64,000 nucleotides of DNA from Mucilaginibacter tolerans (GCF_030519375.1 NZ_JAUMKB010000006.1:234071-298070), one strand, 5' to 3'; shown: positions 8,628-18,165, counted from the first letter of the stretch. The notes: generated from the letters alone by a model not told the origin. Numbers and translations are program-made.

Positions 8628-9710
8628 ATGAAAACAAATATACTTTGGTTACTTTGCGGGCTCGGATTGACGCTGTTCATTAGCGCCTGTTCAAAGGAAA
8701 AAACCAAACCTGTTACTACCACAACTTCAACGTTGGGTTTGTACGAATACGGTGCGGATAGCGGGAAACGCGCATTTATTCCGGTTACAAAAATAGGCAC
8801 GCAAACGGTTAATTATTATAGCGTATTCGACACAGGATCGGCCGGAATGACCATTGATGCACATGGTATTATACCCGCTGCGATGATAACCAGCTCAGGC
8901 ATATCGTTTACGGGCGATTCTACAACAGTGAATGGTATTACCATTAAAGCAGGGCAATATACGCTTAGCTATGGAAATAAGACCGGTTTAACTAAGGAAT
9001 ATGGTTACCTGGCGTACGCCCCTGTCACTATTGGCGATGCACATGGAAGCACAAGTGCTGGCCGTGTGCCGGTATTTTTATATTACAAAGTTGTCGACGT
9101 GACTTCAGGTAAAACCGAAACGGTTAACCATTCATTGGATATTTTTGGCGTGGGCCCGGGTAGCAGCTATGCCAATTCGGCAATAGTAAGCCCCTTGATT
9201 TATTTTAATACCGACGCAAGCCTTATCAGTGGATTTAAACTTGCTTTATTACACAGAAGCCAGTTCAGCACCACAGGAACTTATGTGTCGGCATTGTTAA
9301 AAATTGGATTAACCACGGCAGACATAACTTCCAATGGTTTTATAATGCACCCATTAACGTATAGCAGTGTTGGAGGATATTCAGCAAATATACCATCTAC
9401 AATAACCTATAACGGGCAAACAATAAGTGCCAATGTTTTATTTGATACCGGAACCCCTCTGATTTCTACCATCGAAAATAAACTGGCAGTAAACAGCACT
9501 GGTCAGCTTCCTGCAAACACACAGGTAACCGTAACCACTAATATGGGATTTACTTATACTTATACCACCACCAGTACAGCCAATTTAACGCAGGTTGAAA
9601 ACCCCAATGTAACCGGTGATTATCGCACTATATTCGGTATCGATTTTTTTATGGATAACGAATACCTGACTGATTATATGCATCACCAGATAGGATTGAA
9701 GAATAATTAA
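8628..9710 (+). CDS. Lipoprotein with pepsin/retropepsin-like aspartyl protease motifs
   Basis: The 360-residue product has a lipoprotein signal (LLCGLGLTLFISAC, Cys21) and a Thr-rich linker. Two aspartyl-protease-like active-site motifs are visible: SVFDTGSAGMTI with D68 and VLFDTGTPLIST with D273, about 205 residues apart, as in two-lobed pepsin-like enzymes. Repeated Ile/Gly-rich strands and NGITIKAGQY fit the all-beta fold. If active it would be a surface or periplasmic protease; a relation to DUF3443-type proteins is also possible. Catalysis is inferred from the motifs only. Confidence 0.72.
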   Translation: MKTNILWLLCGLGLTLFISACSKEKTKPVTTTTSTLGLYEYGADSGKRAFIPVTKIGTQTVNYYSVFDTGSAGMTIDAHGIIPAAMITSSGISFTGDSTTVNGITIKAGQYTLSYGNKTGLTKEYGYLAYAPVTIGDAHGSTSAGRVPVFLYYKVVDVTSGKTETVNHSLDIFGVGPGSSYANSAIVSPLIYFNTDASLISGFKLALLHRSQFSTTGTYVSALLKIGLTTADITSNGFIMHPLTYSSVGGYSANIPSTITYNGQTISANVLFDTGTPLISTIENKLAVNSTGQLPANTQVTVTTNMGFTYTYTTTSTANLTQVENPNVTGDYRTIFGIDFFMDNEYLTDYMHHQIGLKNN

Positions 9711-9857
9711 CTGCCGGATAAATTCTTATGGTTTGACCGCAAGGACTTATTATTCCACTTAGCATTATTCTGCGTTACATCAGCATTAAATAATTCATCC
9801 TATTTCCCGAAAAGAGCAACTTACAATATTTTTATACCGACTTTGTAAGCTGCATAT

Positions 9858-10760
9858 ATGAAAAGAAGAACCGCACTCAAAATGTCGGGGTTATACCTGT
9901 TAACCCCTGCTATAAAAAAGCTGAATATCAGCGCCGAAAGAAGAAAGGTTTTAAGGATAGCCCATCTTACCGACATCCACTTGAAAGATCAGTTTGGTGC
10001 ACCTGGTAAACTGGCAAAATGTCTGCACCATGTTCAGCAGCAAAGCCCTAAGGTTGATCTGATACTTAATGGCGGCGACATCGTTTTCGATATGAATAAA
10101 GAGAATATTGATACCATCAACAAGCAATGGGCGCTTTCTCACAAGATCATGAAATCCGAATGCGGCCTGCCTGTGCATTATTGTTTGGGCAATCATGATA
10201 TCTGGTGGAACGAGAACGACAAAGGCCAGGCACTGTATGGCAAAAAATATTCGATGGACCAGTTGCAGCTTTCCAAAGCCTATTACAGCTTTGAAAACAA
10301 TGGTTGGAAATTCATCATACTCGACAGTGTGCACCTCGATATTGACGGTACCTGGTACATAGGCAAACTGGGCGACGAGCAATTTACCTGGCTCGAAAAT
10401 GAACTAAATACCACCGATGCTAAGACCCCCGTGCTGGTAATGTCGCATATACCTATCCTTACTGCAACATTGATGATTGAGGATAACATCGTGAATAAAT
10501 GGGAGATGCTGGGTGGAGATATGCATACTGATACTTCGAAAATCATCAAACTTTTTTACAAACACCCTAATGTGAAATTATGCCTAAGCGGGCACATCCA
10601 TTTGCGCGATAAGGTGGTATATAACAATGTTACTTATATCTGTAATGGTGCCGTGAGCGGTGCCTGGTGGGAAGGCAACCGGCGCGAAACGGCTCCCGGT
10701 TATGGCCTGATCGATCTGTACGATGATGACAGCTTTGATGAAACTTATGTGAACTATTAG
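9858..10760 (+). CDS. Calcineurin-like metallophosphoesterase, probably exported
   Basis: The 300-residue product carries the full metallophosphoesterase motif set: DIH at residues 39-41, GGD at 72-74, GNHD at 111-114, SH at 196-197 and GHIH at 245-248, which bind two metal ions. The N-terminus MKRRTALKMSGLYLLTP has twin arginines before a hydrophobic stretch, suggesting a Tat-type or leaderless export signal. The family hydrolyses phosphoesters such as cyclic nucleotides or nucleotides; the substrate is not determined. It ends 2 bases before the convergent LytTR gene. Confidence 0.93.
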   Translation: MKRRTALKMSGLYLLTPAIKKLNISAERRKVLRIAHLTDIHLKDQFGAPGKLAKCLHHVQQQSPKVDLILNGGDIVFDMNKENIDTINKQWALSHKIMKSECGLPVHYCLGNHDIWWNENDKGQALYGKKYSMDQLQLSKAYYSFENNGWKFIILDSVHLDIDGTWYIGKLGDEQFTWLENELNTTDAKTPVLVMSHIPILTATLMIEDNIVNKWEMLGGDMHTDTSKIIKLFYKHPNVKLCLSGHIHLRDKVVYNNVTYICNGAVSGAWWEGNRRETAPGYGLIDLYDDDSFDETYVNY

Positions 10761-10762
10761 TA

Positions 10763-11473
10763 CTAAAGCCTTTTAAAAAGATTTCTTTCAATCCGTTGCA
10801 TCACCTGTGCACGGTAGCTTTTGCTGATGGGTAGTATATGATCGGCTAAAATCACCTCATTATTGTCTATGGTTTGAATAGCATTCACGGCAACTATATA
10901 TGATTTATGTATCTTGATGAAAAGGCCATCTGGTAATTGGCTTTCCATGCCCTTAAAACTCATGTAAACAATGTGTTTCTTGTTTTTAGTGTAAAGTATG
11001 ACATAGTTTGACAGCGCCTCGACATACAGGATGTCCGCTATCAACACCTTCTCTATTTTCTGGTTCGATTTGATAAAGAAGTAATTTTCTACCTGCGTTA
11101 CCTCGTGCCGCAACCTTAAACTCAAATAAGCCTGCACTTTTAATACCGCTTTAAAAAACCGCTCAAAACTTATTGGTTTTAACAGATAGTCCATTACATT
11201 TAATTCGTAACCTTCTATGGCATATTCGGGGAAAGCAGTGGTAAAAATTACGAGAGGGGGATTATTTAAGTTTTTAAGGAAATCAATCCCTGTGATTTTC
11301 GGCATTTGTATATCAAGAAAAACCAGGTCGATGTGATGACTTTGAAGTGCTGTGCTGGCTTCAATTGCGTTTTTACACACCGCCATTGCGTGCAAAAATT
11401 CTATCTGGTCAATATACTCCAACATACCCTGCCTGGCGATCGGCTCATCGTCAACTATCAAACAATTAATCAT
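10763..11473 (-). CDS. LytTR-family response regulator
   Basis: The 236-residue product has an N-terminal receiver domain (acidic pair D8-D9, phosphoacceptor D54 in LVFLDIQMPK, switch region VIFTTAFPEYA, K in DYLLKPIS) and a C-terminal LytTR DNA-binding domain (about residues 135-232, with ILYVEALSNYVILY and FIKIHKSYIVAV). LytTR proteins bind direct repeats about 21 bases apart. The gene overlaps the upstream kinase gene by 8 bases, so the two form a two-component system. Confidence 0.95.
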   Translation of the reverse strand: MINCLIVDDEPIARQGMLEYIDQIEFLHAMAVCKNAIEASTALQSHHIDLVFLDIQMPKITGIDFLKNLNNPPLVIFTTAFPEYAIEGYELNVMDYLLKPISFERFFKAVLKVQAYLSLRLRHEVTQVENYFFIKSNQKIEKVLIADILYVEALSNYVILYTKNKKHIVYMSFKGMESQLPDGLFIKIHKSYIVAVNAIQTIDNNEVILADHILPISKSYRAQVMQRIERNLFKRL

Positions 11474-12524
11474 TATACTGCAATTTGAGTACTGTTTGAA
11501 ATATGTTCTCTTCTTTATTAATGCTCAGGTCATGTTTGCCCGGATAAAGCAATTCCAGACGCCTCTGCAAATTTTGTATGCCCAAACCACCAGTCTGCAT
11601 TAAGTGTTTCTGCCCGGTAGCCTGGTCATAAGTGTTTATTGTATCGATGATTAATATCTCATTATCCTGCTTTCTAATAGTGATTTGTATCTTATTTTTT
11701 CCGGCTTCTTTAAAATTCGAAATATGCTTAAAAGCGTTCTCCACGATTGGCAATATCAGCAATGGCGCTATCGAAAAGTCCTCCATTTCACCCTCGATAG
11801 ATAGATTGATATCCGAGTCCCTTTCAACCCGCAGGGTTTGTATGGCGACATAGTTTTTGATATAATGCAGTTCTTTTTGTATCGGTATTTTATCTGTATT
11901 GCATTCATATAGCTGATAGCGCAGCATTTCCGAAAATTTTTCAACCGTTAATCGGGCATCCGTATTTGCTTTATCTATCTGGAAATAAATGGTATTCATC
12001 ACATTAAAGAGAAAATGCGGATTTACCTGTGATCGCAGAAAATTAAGTTCGGATGTCACCTTTTCTTTTTCGATCTCCAGTATCTGCTGTTCCATAAAAT
12101 AACGGTCGATGATAATCTTGATAATACAACTGATAGCAATCAGGCTGATATCGATCAATACGGTTTCAAAAAATAAGGAAACTGTTCTCAATACTGAACC
12201 GAAAACAGGTATTCCGGTGACCAACTGATAAATATATAAAGCAAACAAAAAAGTAACTACTGCATTTAAAAAAGCCAGCAGCAGTAGATAAGAGATAAAA
12301 GCGCCGATTTTACGGGTATAAAGGTACCTGGGGGTAAGTTTATAAGCAGTATAATAACAAACAGGTACGGCAGTGCCGAGTATGATCATATGGCCCCACC
12401 ATTGGGGTATCCAGGGCGTGCGTGGGTTATAGTTGATGAGCATGATAATAAATGATGCCACCATCCACGTGAGTATGTAGAATACCTTGTATTTGGTTAG
12501 CCAGTATACCACATTTTTAGCCAT
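11466..12524 (-). CDS. LytS/YehU-type sensor histidine kinase
   Basis: The 352-residue product has four hydrophobic segments in its first 140 residues and no large sensor domain. A His_kinase (PF06580-type) region follows with VNPHFLFNVMNTI, phosphoacceptor H170, and a C-terminal ATPase domain with LPIVENAFKH and GGLGIQNLQRRLELLY. These kinases sense envelope or ligand signals within the membrane and phosphorylate LytTR regulators; the partner overlaps its 3' end. The promoter upstream carries a matching direct repeat. Confidence 0.94.
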   Translation of the reverse strand: MAKNVVYWLTKYKVFYILTWMVASFIIMLINYNPRTPWIPQWWGHMIILGTAVPVCYYTAYKLTPRYLYTRKIGAFISYLLLLAFLNAVVTFLFALYIYQLVTGIPVFGSVLRTVSLFFETVLIDISLIAISCIIKIIIDRYFMEQQILEIEKEKVTSELNFLRSQVNPHFLFNVMNTIYFQIDKANTDARLTVEKFSEMLRYQLYECNTDKIPIQKELHYIKNYVAIQTLRVERDSDINLSIEGEMEDFSIAPLLILPIVENAFKHISNFKEAGKNKIQITIRKQDNEILIIDTINTYDQATGQKHLMQTGGLGIQNLQRRLELLYPGKHDLSINKEENIFQTVLKLQYND

Positions 12525-12547
12525 TACATATCCAATTTAATCCATAT

Positions 12548-12618
12548 ACAAGTTACAACCATTATCAAAGGTGTCAACCCTCTTACGTCAAGTATTTCGT
12601 GCTCATCGTCAAGTATTT
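12548..12618 (-). promoter_or_regulatory. Two-component operon promoter with LytTR-type direct repeat
   Basis: Read on the minus strand, a -33 TTG (12575-12577) and a near-consensus -7 box TAACTTGT (12548-12555) are 19 bases apart. Just upstream, the 12-base sequence CGTCAAGTATTT (given on the plus strand) occurs twice, at 12586-12597 and 12607-12618, with a period of exactly 21 bases. This is the spacing known for LytTR/AgrA-type sites, and the location fits activation by the cognate regulator. Confidence 0.65.
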
Positions 12619-12721
12619 AGAACATTAGGTATAATGAAAGAAAAAGAGTTTTACAGCTGTACTATTTTTAAATATACAGGATGTATTTGTATTTGGGAAT
12701 TGTGTTTGGTTAGTTGGATTG

Positions 12722-12751
12722 AATACCGGTCGGGCAGGACCGGTATTTTTT
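12722..12751 (+). terminator. Rho-independent terminator without an obvious upstream gene
   Basis: AATACCGGTC pairs perfectly with GACCGGTATT around the loop GGGCAG, and the right arm runs into six T residues. No convincing plus-strand gene ends before it; it could terminate a small RNA read from the 12560-12720 region, or protect the downstream acetyltransferase gene. Confidence 0.7.
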
Positions 12752-12828
12752 GTAATCCTGGTTTCAAAAGATCACACAAGTAGGTAAAACTATACGCGAA
12801 AGCAAAGCTTTTTCATAGGTTTGCCACG

Positions 12829-13512
12829 ATGGAACATGTATTGGATAATCCGGCATGGAATGCGTTGATATCGGGTAACGAAAATCTTTATTACGGTAAC
12901 GACCATATAAGATATTTTGCCCGGGATGTTTCGCCATTTGTAGCATTTAAAGAAAATACGAACGAGAACTTTGAGGAACTCTATCACATGGTACCCCAAG
13001 GCCGGGTGCTTTTATTCGTAACACCGGTTGAAATTGAAATACCCGGTCCGTGGAAAGTGTTGAATTGTATAAAAGGCAACCAGATGATCTGTAAACCGGG
13101 TGTTGATGCCGGTGAACAGGCTGTAGTGCTCACTACCTTAACTCAAGAGCATGTTCCGCAAATGCTCTCGCTTACCAAGCTAACCAATCCCGGGCCTTTT
13201 GCTGAAAGGACGATCGATTTCGGCCATTACCGCGGCATTTTTCAGGATGGCGAATTGGCTGCAATGGCGGGTCAGCGCCTGCATGCTTTTAACTATGCCG
13301 AAGTTAGCGCTGTTTGCACCCATCCCGATCATACCGGTAAAGGTTATGCCCGGCAATTGCTTGTCTATCAAATCAACCGCATCCGAGCAGCAAACGAAAT
13401 ACCCTATCTTCATGTGCGGTCAGACAACGACCGTGCCATAAAAGTTTATGAAAGCCTGGGCTTTGTTACCCGCTGCAATGTGTGGTTTTCAGTGATCCAA
13501 AAAGCGAAATAA
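12829..13512 (+). CDS. GNAT-family N-acetyltransferase
   Basis: The 227-residue product has a C-terminal GNAT domain of the FR47 type: YAEVSAVCTHPDHTGKGYARQLL (about residues 161-183) includes the acetyl-CoA pyrophosphate loop, and NDRAIKVYESLGF at about 202-214 is the typical motif B end. The N-terminal half (residues 1-100) is not recognised and may set the acceptor. Acetyl-CoA transfer to an amine is likely; the substrate is unknown. It stands before xth with a 57-base gap. Confidence 0.92.
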   Translation: MEHVLDNPAWNALISGNENLYYGNDHIRYFARDVSPFVAFKENTNENFEELYHMVPQGRVLLFVTPVEIEIPGPWKVLNCIKGNQMICKPGVDAGEQAVVLTTLTQEHVPQMLSLTKLTNPGPFAERTIDFGHYRGIFQDGELAAMAGQRLHAFNYAEVSAVCTHPDHTGKGYARQLLVYQINRIRAANEIPYLHVRSDNDRAIKVYESLGFVTRCNVWFSVIQKAK

Positions 13513-13569
13513 AGTTCCGCGCTGATTCTGTTTTTTATTAAGTTTGATTACTAATCAACCCCATCTGCC

Positions 13570-14343
13570 ATGAGAATTGCAACCTACAATGTAAACGGTA
13601 TCAACAGCAGGCTGCCTGTATTGCTTCGCTGGCTAAGCGAAACACAACCCGACATAGTTTGCCTGCAAGAGCTGAAAGCGCCACAGGAAAATTTTCCGGA
13701 GCAACCGATAAAAGATGCCGGCTATAATGTCATATGGCATGGTCAAAAAAGCTGGAATGGCGTTGCTATGCTAACCCGCGGCCTCGAAATAAAAGAACGC
13801 AGACGCGTGCTGCCCGGTGACCCTGAAGACTTGCACAGCCGTTATATTGAGGCTGAAGTTGAAGGACTTATTGTAGGTGGCCTTTACTTACCCAATGGCA
13901 ACCCTGCTCCCGGGCCAAAATTTGATTATAAACTAAGCTGGATGGAACGCTTTATCATCCATGCAGGTGATCTGATGGCTTCGGGCCTTCCGATAGTGCT
14001 CACAGGCGATTACAATGTAATACCGACAGAGATCGACGCCTATAAACCGGAGCGTTGGGTAGAGGATGCGCTGTTCCGTCCAGAAACACGGGCTGCTTTT
14101 AACCGGCTGCTTGACCAGGGCTGGACGGACGCTATTCGGAAACTACACCCCCAGGAAACCATATATACTTTTTGGGATTACTTCCGCGATGCCTATGGTC
14201 GCAACGCCGGCCTTCGGATCGATCATTTCCTGTTGAGCCCACAAGTTGATAGTCGCCTCCAATCGGCAGGAGTGGACCGCCACGTACGCGGATGGGAAAA
14301 ATCAAGCGATCATGGGCCGGTCTGGATAGAACTAGCTGATTAG
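13570..14343 (+). CDS. xth: Exodeoxyribonuclease III
   Basis: The 257-residue product has all motifs of the exonuclease III/APE family: YNVNGI at residues 6-11, CLQELK with the metal ligand E34, GDYNVIP with D147 and N149, RIDHFLLSP with D218-H219, and SSDHGPV with D247-H248. It cleaves abasic sites and degrades 3' ends of duplex DNA in base excision repair. Length and motif order are standard. The start ATG sits 57 bases after the acetyltransferase stop. Confidence 0.96.
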   Translation: MRIATYNVNGINSRLPVLLRWLSETQPDIVCLQELKAPQENFPEQPIKDAGYNVIWHGQKSWNGVAMLTRGLEIKERRRVLPGDPEDLHSRYIEAEVEGLIVGGLYLPNGNPAPGPKFDYKLSWMERFIIHAGDLMASGLPIVLTGDYNVIPTEIDAYKPERWVEDALFRPETRAAFNRLLDQGWTDAIRKLHPQETIYTFWDYFRDAYGRNAGLRIDHFLLSPQVDSRLQSAGVDRHVRGWEKSSDHGPVWIELAD

Positions 14344-14365
14344 TCGATAGCGCGATATTAACCCC

Positions 14366-15220
14366 TCAATTTATGGTACAATCATATTTAGAGGTAATAA
14401 CGGCGGTACCATCAACATTTATTTTAGGCGATGTGACTTTGATTTTCATAGTGATGTTACCTTCTTTTGATAGCGGGAAATTATCTTTTATACTATAGAC
14501 CATTTTACCGGTCCCTGTACCGCTCATATCAACAGATATATTCTTTACCTGAACATTCAGGCTAAAATTCGGAATCATATCAAAATAGGCTTTACCATCT
14601 GCAATCCTCACCAATTTATAAGTTACACCGGCGTCAATTTTTGCGCTCGTACCATCTTTGCCAATAGGGATGTTCATTGGTGCACCCTGTGTAAAGGAAT
14701 CGCCGGGTTTTAATGGCTTATCCGGAAATTGTATCTGTTTTTGCACCATATTCATCATTTGCTGCATTTTTTTCTGGGCAGTATCACCTACGGCTTTGCC
14801 ATTAGCAGAATCCAGTTTTATCTTCCAATCCTGGCTGATATGGCCGGAGGCTTTTATATCTTTTTCAGTAGCTTTTGGTGGGATAGGGAATTGTTTTCCG
14901 TTGGCACTAAGAGAAATATTGCTAATTTTATAATCCATATTCATGGGCATGGAGTTATCGGACGCCAGCGCACCTGTTTTCATCATACCGCCCAAAGCGA
15001 TAGAAAGATTAGCATCAACCGGTTGCGTTATGCCTTGTTCTTTTAATTTATCCAATATCTGTTGATCTCCGGAAACCGTGGCATTAATTTTCATATCCAC
15101 ACTGATGTTGGATTGATAGTTGTGACTTGGAAGGTATTTTATCTTAAATACCACACCCTGCTGGGCCCAAAGTTGTGTGAAACCCATGCATATAAATGCA
15201 ATCAAATAAATCTTTTTCAT
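14366..15220 (-). CDS. Secreted hypothetical protein
   Basis: The 284-residue product has a Sec signal peptide (MKKIYLIAFICMGFTQLWA). The mature protein is rich in Met, Lys and Ile, with strands such as NYQSNISVDMKINATV, MPMNMDYKISNISLSANG and ITMKIKVTSPKINVDGTA, suggesting a beta-rich lipid-binding or scaffold fold. The layout resembles DUF6263-type proteins of Bacteroidota, but this is from memory and not tested. It is probably periplasmic. It is separated from thiL by 44 bases on the same strand and may be cotranscribed. Confidence 0.65.
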   Translation of the reverse strand: MKKIYLIAFICMGFTQLWAQQGVVFKIKYLPSHNYQSNISVDMKINATVSGDQQILDKLKEQGITQPVDANLSIALGGMMKTGALASDNSMPMNMDYKISNISLSANGKQFPIPPKATEKDIKASGHISQDWKIKLDSANGKAVGDTAQKKMQQMMNMVQKQIQFPDKPLKPGDSFTQGAPMNIPIGKDGTSAKIDAGVTYKLVRIADGKAYFDMIPNFSLNVQVKNISVDMSGTGTGKMVYSIKDNFPLSKEGNITMKIKVTSPKINVDGTAVITSKYDCTIN

Positions 15221-15264
15221 AAGGCTAGCTTTTGGTATTCTATACTATTAAATATTAAAAATAA

Positions 15265-16305
15265 TCAGCTTTTAAAAGCATTCCACCCCTGGGCAGTAAT
15301 CGCGTGAACCCGGCCTGACCTGGTGATCAGGTTGCATCCGGAGGAAGCTTCGGTAATATGGCCGATCACCGAAATATCCATCATCAGCTTTATTTTCTCA
15401 TAGTCTACCTGCTTTATGGTAAATAATAGTTCATAATCCTCTCCACCGCTTAAAGCACAAACTGTTGGGTCCAGGTTAAATTCACGAGCGGTTTCATAGG
15501 TCATCGGATCAAGCGGAATTTTATCTTCATAAATATTACAGCCTTTATTACTTTGTTTACAGATATGCAATATTTCCGATGCCAAGCCATCAGATATATC
15601 GATCATTGCTGTCGGCTTAATATTAAGATCCTTCAGCAATTCCACAATGTCTTTCCTGGCTTCCGGTTTAAGCTGACGCTCAATAATATAATCTTTCCCT
15701 TCCAGATCAGGCTGAATATTCGGGTTCTCAATATAAACCATTTTTTCACGTTCCAGCAATTGCAGGCCAACATAAGCTCCTCCCAAATCACCCGAAACGC
15801 AGACCAAGTCACCTTCATGGGCCGTATTACGGTAAGCTATATCTTTTTCATCGGCATAACCTATCGAAGTAACACTAATTACCAAACCCTGCCGGGATGA
15901 AGAAGTATCGCCCCCTACCAGATCCACATTATATTTTTCGCAAGCCAGGTATATGCCTTCGTATAATTCTTCAACTGCCTCCAATGGGAATTTGCTCGAA
16001 ATGCCTATCGATACCGTAACCTGTGTAGCAATACCATTCATCGCATAGATATCACTCAGGTTTACCTGGACAGATTTGTAGCCCAGATGCTTAAGGGGAG
16101 TATATGCCAGATCAAAGTGAATACCTTCTAATAGCATATCTGTTGATATCAAAGCCTTTTTCCCTTCAAAATCAATTACTGCGGCGTCATCTCCAACACC
16201 TTTTAATGTACTACTTTGTTTTATTTTGATCTGGCTGGTTAGATGGTCTATTAATCCAAACTCACCCAGCTGCTCTATATTGGTTCTTTCCTGATTCTCA
16301 AACAT
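15265..16305 (-). CDS. thiL: Thiamine-phosphate kinase
   Basis: The 346-residue product matches ThiL: GEFGLIDHLT near the N-terminus, the ATP/Mg motif GVGDDAAVID at about residues 37-46, STDMLLEGIHFD, KSVQVNLSDIYAMNG, VGGDTSSS, and DISDGLASEILHICKQS at about 227-243. ThiL phosphorylates thiamine monophosphate to thiamine diphosphate, the active cofactor. Length is typical. No other thiamine gene is adjacent. Confidence 0.95.
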   Translation of the reverse strand: MFENQERTNIEQLGEFGLIDHLTSQIKIKQSSTLKGVGDDAAVIDFEGKKALISTDMLLEGIHFDLAYTPLKHLGYKSVQVNLSDIYAMNGIATQVTVSIGISSKFPLEAVEELYEGIYLACEKYNVDLVGGDTSSSRQGLVISVTSIGYADEKDIAYRNTAHEGDLVCVSGDLGGAYVGLQLLEREKMVYIENPNIQPDLEGKDYIIERQLKPEARKDIVELLKDLNIKPTAMIDISDGLASEILHICKQSNKGCNIYEDKIPLDPMTYETAREFNLDPTVCALSGGEDYELLFTIKQVDYEKIKLMMDISVIGHITEASSGCNLITRSGRVHAITAQGWNAFKS

Positions 16306-16504
16306 TTCCTGCTATCTAAAACTTAGTGTGCAAAAATACGAAAGCTTATCTCAAATCCCCTCCATCGTATTTTATTTTTAACAGGTGCAGTTGTGTGTCA
16401 TAAATTAACTTTTGGTTTATACTGTAATTATTAATATTAAAATAATAATTAATAAACAACATACTTAATTATTATGTTGAGTTTTAGTACTTAAACCACT
16501 TTTT

Positions 16505-18115
16505 ATGAAAAATATCAAAACTTACCTAAAACCGCTTATGGCTTTTGCCATAACCACAGTTTTCCTGGTTTCCTGCAGCAAAACCAGCAACCTTAATCCA
16601 CAAAACTCTTCCATCCCGCAGGCCAATAAAATGGTCAGCCTTTCCTCCGTCTCCGAATCAGAAGATTTTGAAGTAGGTGCAACCAGTCCAAAAACAGCTT
16701 ATGATGTTTCGCCGACCGGATCGAGCAGCGGCGATAATGTTACTTTACAGGGTAACTCATGGAATATGTATGACGCTTTGATAGGCAACTTGAGCAGCGA
16801 CCTAAAGGATGGTTCATGGTCGGCCCGCATACGCAACACCGGTAAAATAACCATGCTGTTTGATGTCACTACAGGGATCAGCACAATTACTGTTAAGCAC
16901 GGTACCTATGGTTCAGATGCAGCAAGCCAGTGGGGTTTGTGGTATTCAACCAATGGCGGCAGTACCTGGACCCAAAGTGGTTCCAACGTAACTACCACAT
17001 CAACATTGCAGAGCCAATCATTTACTTTAAATATTACTGGAACAGCACGTATAGAAATACGCAAGCTTACCGGCTCAAGCAATCGTATTAATATTGATGA
17101 TATTACCATTAATGATAATACAACCGGTGGTGGCGGAGGGGGAACGGTTTTAACCGGGAAAAAATTCCTGTTTGATGCTACCAAATATGAAAATGCAGGT
17201 AGCGCCGATTGGCAAATAGATGCTGATGGAACCGAGAACGTTCCTATTTATACCGGCGGTACAACGGTAGAAACTAAAGCTCAGCGTACACCAACCCCTT
17301 CTTATGCTGGTATCACCTCAACTACAGCGGAAACCTATTGGAAAGGTGCCTCTTCCGCATGGGCCGTATCCCTTGTGAAGCTGGGCGAATTGGTTGAAAC
17401 CTTGCCTGAAGGAACAGCCATCACTTATGGCGATTCTAGTAACCCACAGGATTTGAGTAACTATGATGTATATGTAGTAATCGAACCAAACAGGTTATTC
17501 ACAGCATCAGAAAAAACTGCTATTATGAACTTTGTTTCTCATGGCGGCGGTTTAATGATGGTGGCCGATCACACAGCTGCTACAACAGGTGGAACGGATT
17601 CCAATGGTTATAATCCATCAGACCGAGATGGTGATGGTTATGATTCACCGCGCGTATGGAATGACCTGATGACTAACAATGGTATTAATAATAACAAGCC
17701 TTTTGGTTTCAATATTGACTATATCGACATCAATGAACAGCCAACAAGCAATGTTTATACCGGTACGAATGCCGATGCTCAGAAAGTATTAAATGGTGCT
17801 GCAGGTACCGCTTCAAAACTTTCATTCTATGATGGAACAACGGCAACTTTATATCCTGCAAACAATTCAACCGTACAGGGTTTATTCTGGAGAGCTAGCA
17901 GCACCAACGGTGGCAATACAGGCGTAATGGCCTTATTAGCAACTTACGGTTCGGGCCGGGTGGTGTTTATAGGTGACAGTTCACCGGCTGATGACGGTAC
18001 TGGTGATACGAATGATAATCTGATCAATGGCTGGTCTGGTGACTCGCCATCGGGCTTCACCTCACACCCTGCATTTCACCTGAATGCATCGTTGTGGCTG
18101 GCAAAAGCTCAATAA
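16505..18115 (+). CDS. Lipoprotein with N-terminal beta module and GATase/DUF4350-like domain
   Basis: The 536-residue product has a lipoprotein signal (AITTVFLVSC). Residues about 45-205 form a beta-sandwich-like module with IRNTGKITMLFDVTTGISTITVKHG and a Gly-rich linker (TTGGGGGGT). The following part, from GKKFLFDATKYENAGSADW, includes VYVVIEPNRLFTASEKTAIMNFVSHGGGLMMVADHT and GSGRVVFIGDSSPADD, as in class I GATase-like or DUF4350-type surface proteins. An acidic NPSDRDGDGYDSP stretch may bind calcium. Enzyme activity is not established. A strong hairpin follows the stop. Confidence 0.75.
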   Translation: MKNIKTYLKPLMAFAITTVFLVSCSKTSNLNPQNSSIPQANKMVSLSSVSESEDFEVGATSPKTAYDVSPTGSSSGDNVTLQGNSWNMYDALIGNLSSDLKDGSWSARIRNTGKITMLFDVTTGISTITVKHGTYGSDAASQWGLWYSTNGGSTWTQSGSNVTTTSTLQSQSFTLNITGTARIEIRKLTGSSNRINIDDITINDNTTGGGGGGTVLTGKKFLFDATKYENAGSADWQIDADGTENVPIYTGGTTVETKAQRTPTPSYAGITSTTAETYWKGASSAWAVSLVKLGELVETLPEGTAITYGDSSNPQDLSNYDVYVVIEPNRLFTASEKTAIMNFVSHGGGLMMVADHTAATTGGTDSNGYNPSDRDGDGYDSPRVWNDLMTNNGINNNKPFGFNIDYIDINEQPTSNVYTGTNADAQKVLNGAAGTASKLSFYDGTTATLYPANNSTVQGLFWRASSTNGGNTGVMALLATYGSGRVVFIGDSSPADDGTGDTNDNLINGWSGDSPSGFTSHPAFHLNASLWLAKAQ

Positions 18116-18132
18116 AACTCTAAATTTTTTAA

Positions 18133-18165
18133 TATGGCACCGGTCGTTTTTTTACCGGTGCCATA
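18133..18165 (+). terminator. Strong terminator hairpin
   Basis: Perfect 12-base arms TATGGCACCGGT and ACCGGTGCCATA flank a T-rich loop 17 bases after the lipoprotein stop, followed by a short T-run. A-rich sequence on the other side could let it serve nadA, which converges from the right. Confidence 0.85.

Noticed and set aside
12571..12783. 70-codon plus-strand frame before the acetyltransferase gene
   Set aside because: It overlaps the two-component promoter, the direct repeats and a terminator hairpin, and its composition is not protein-like.
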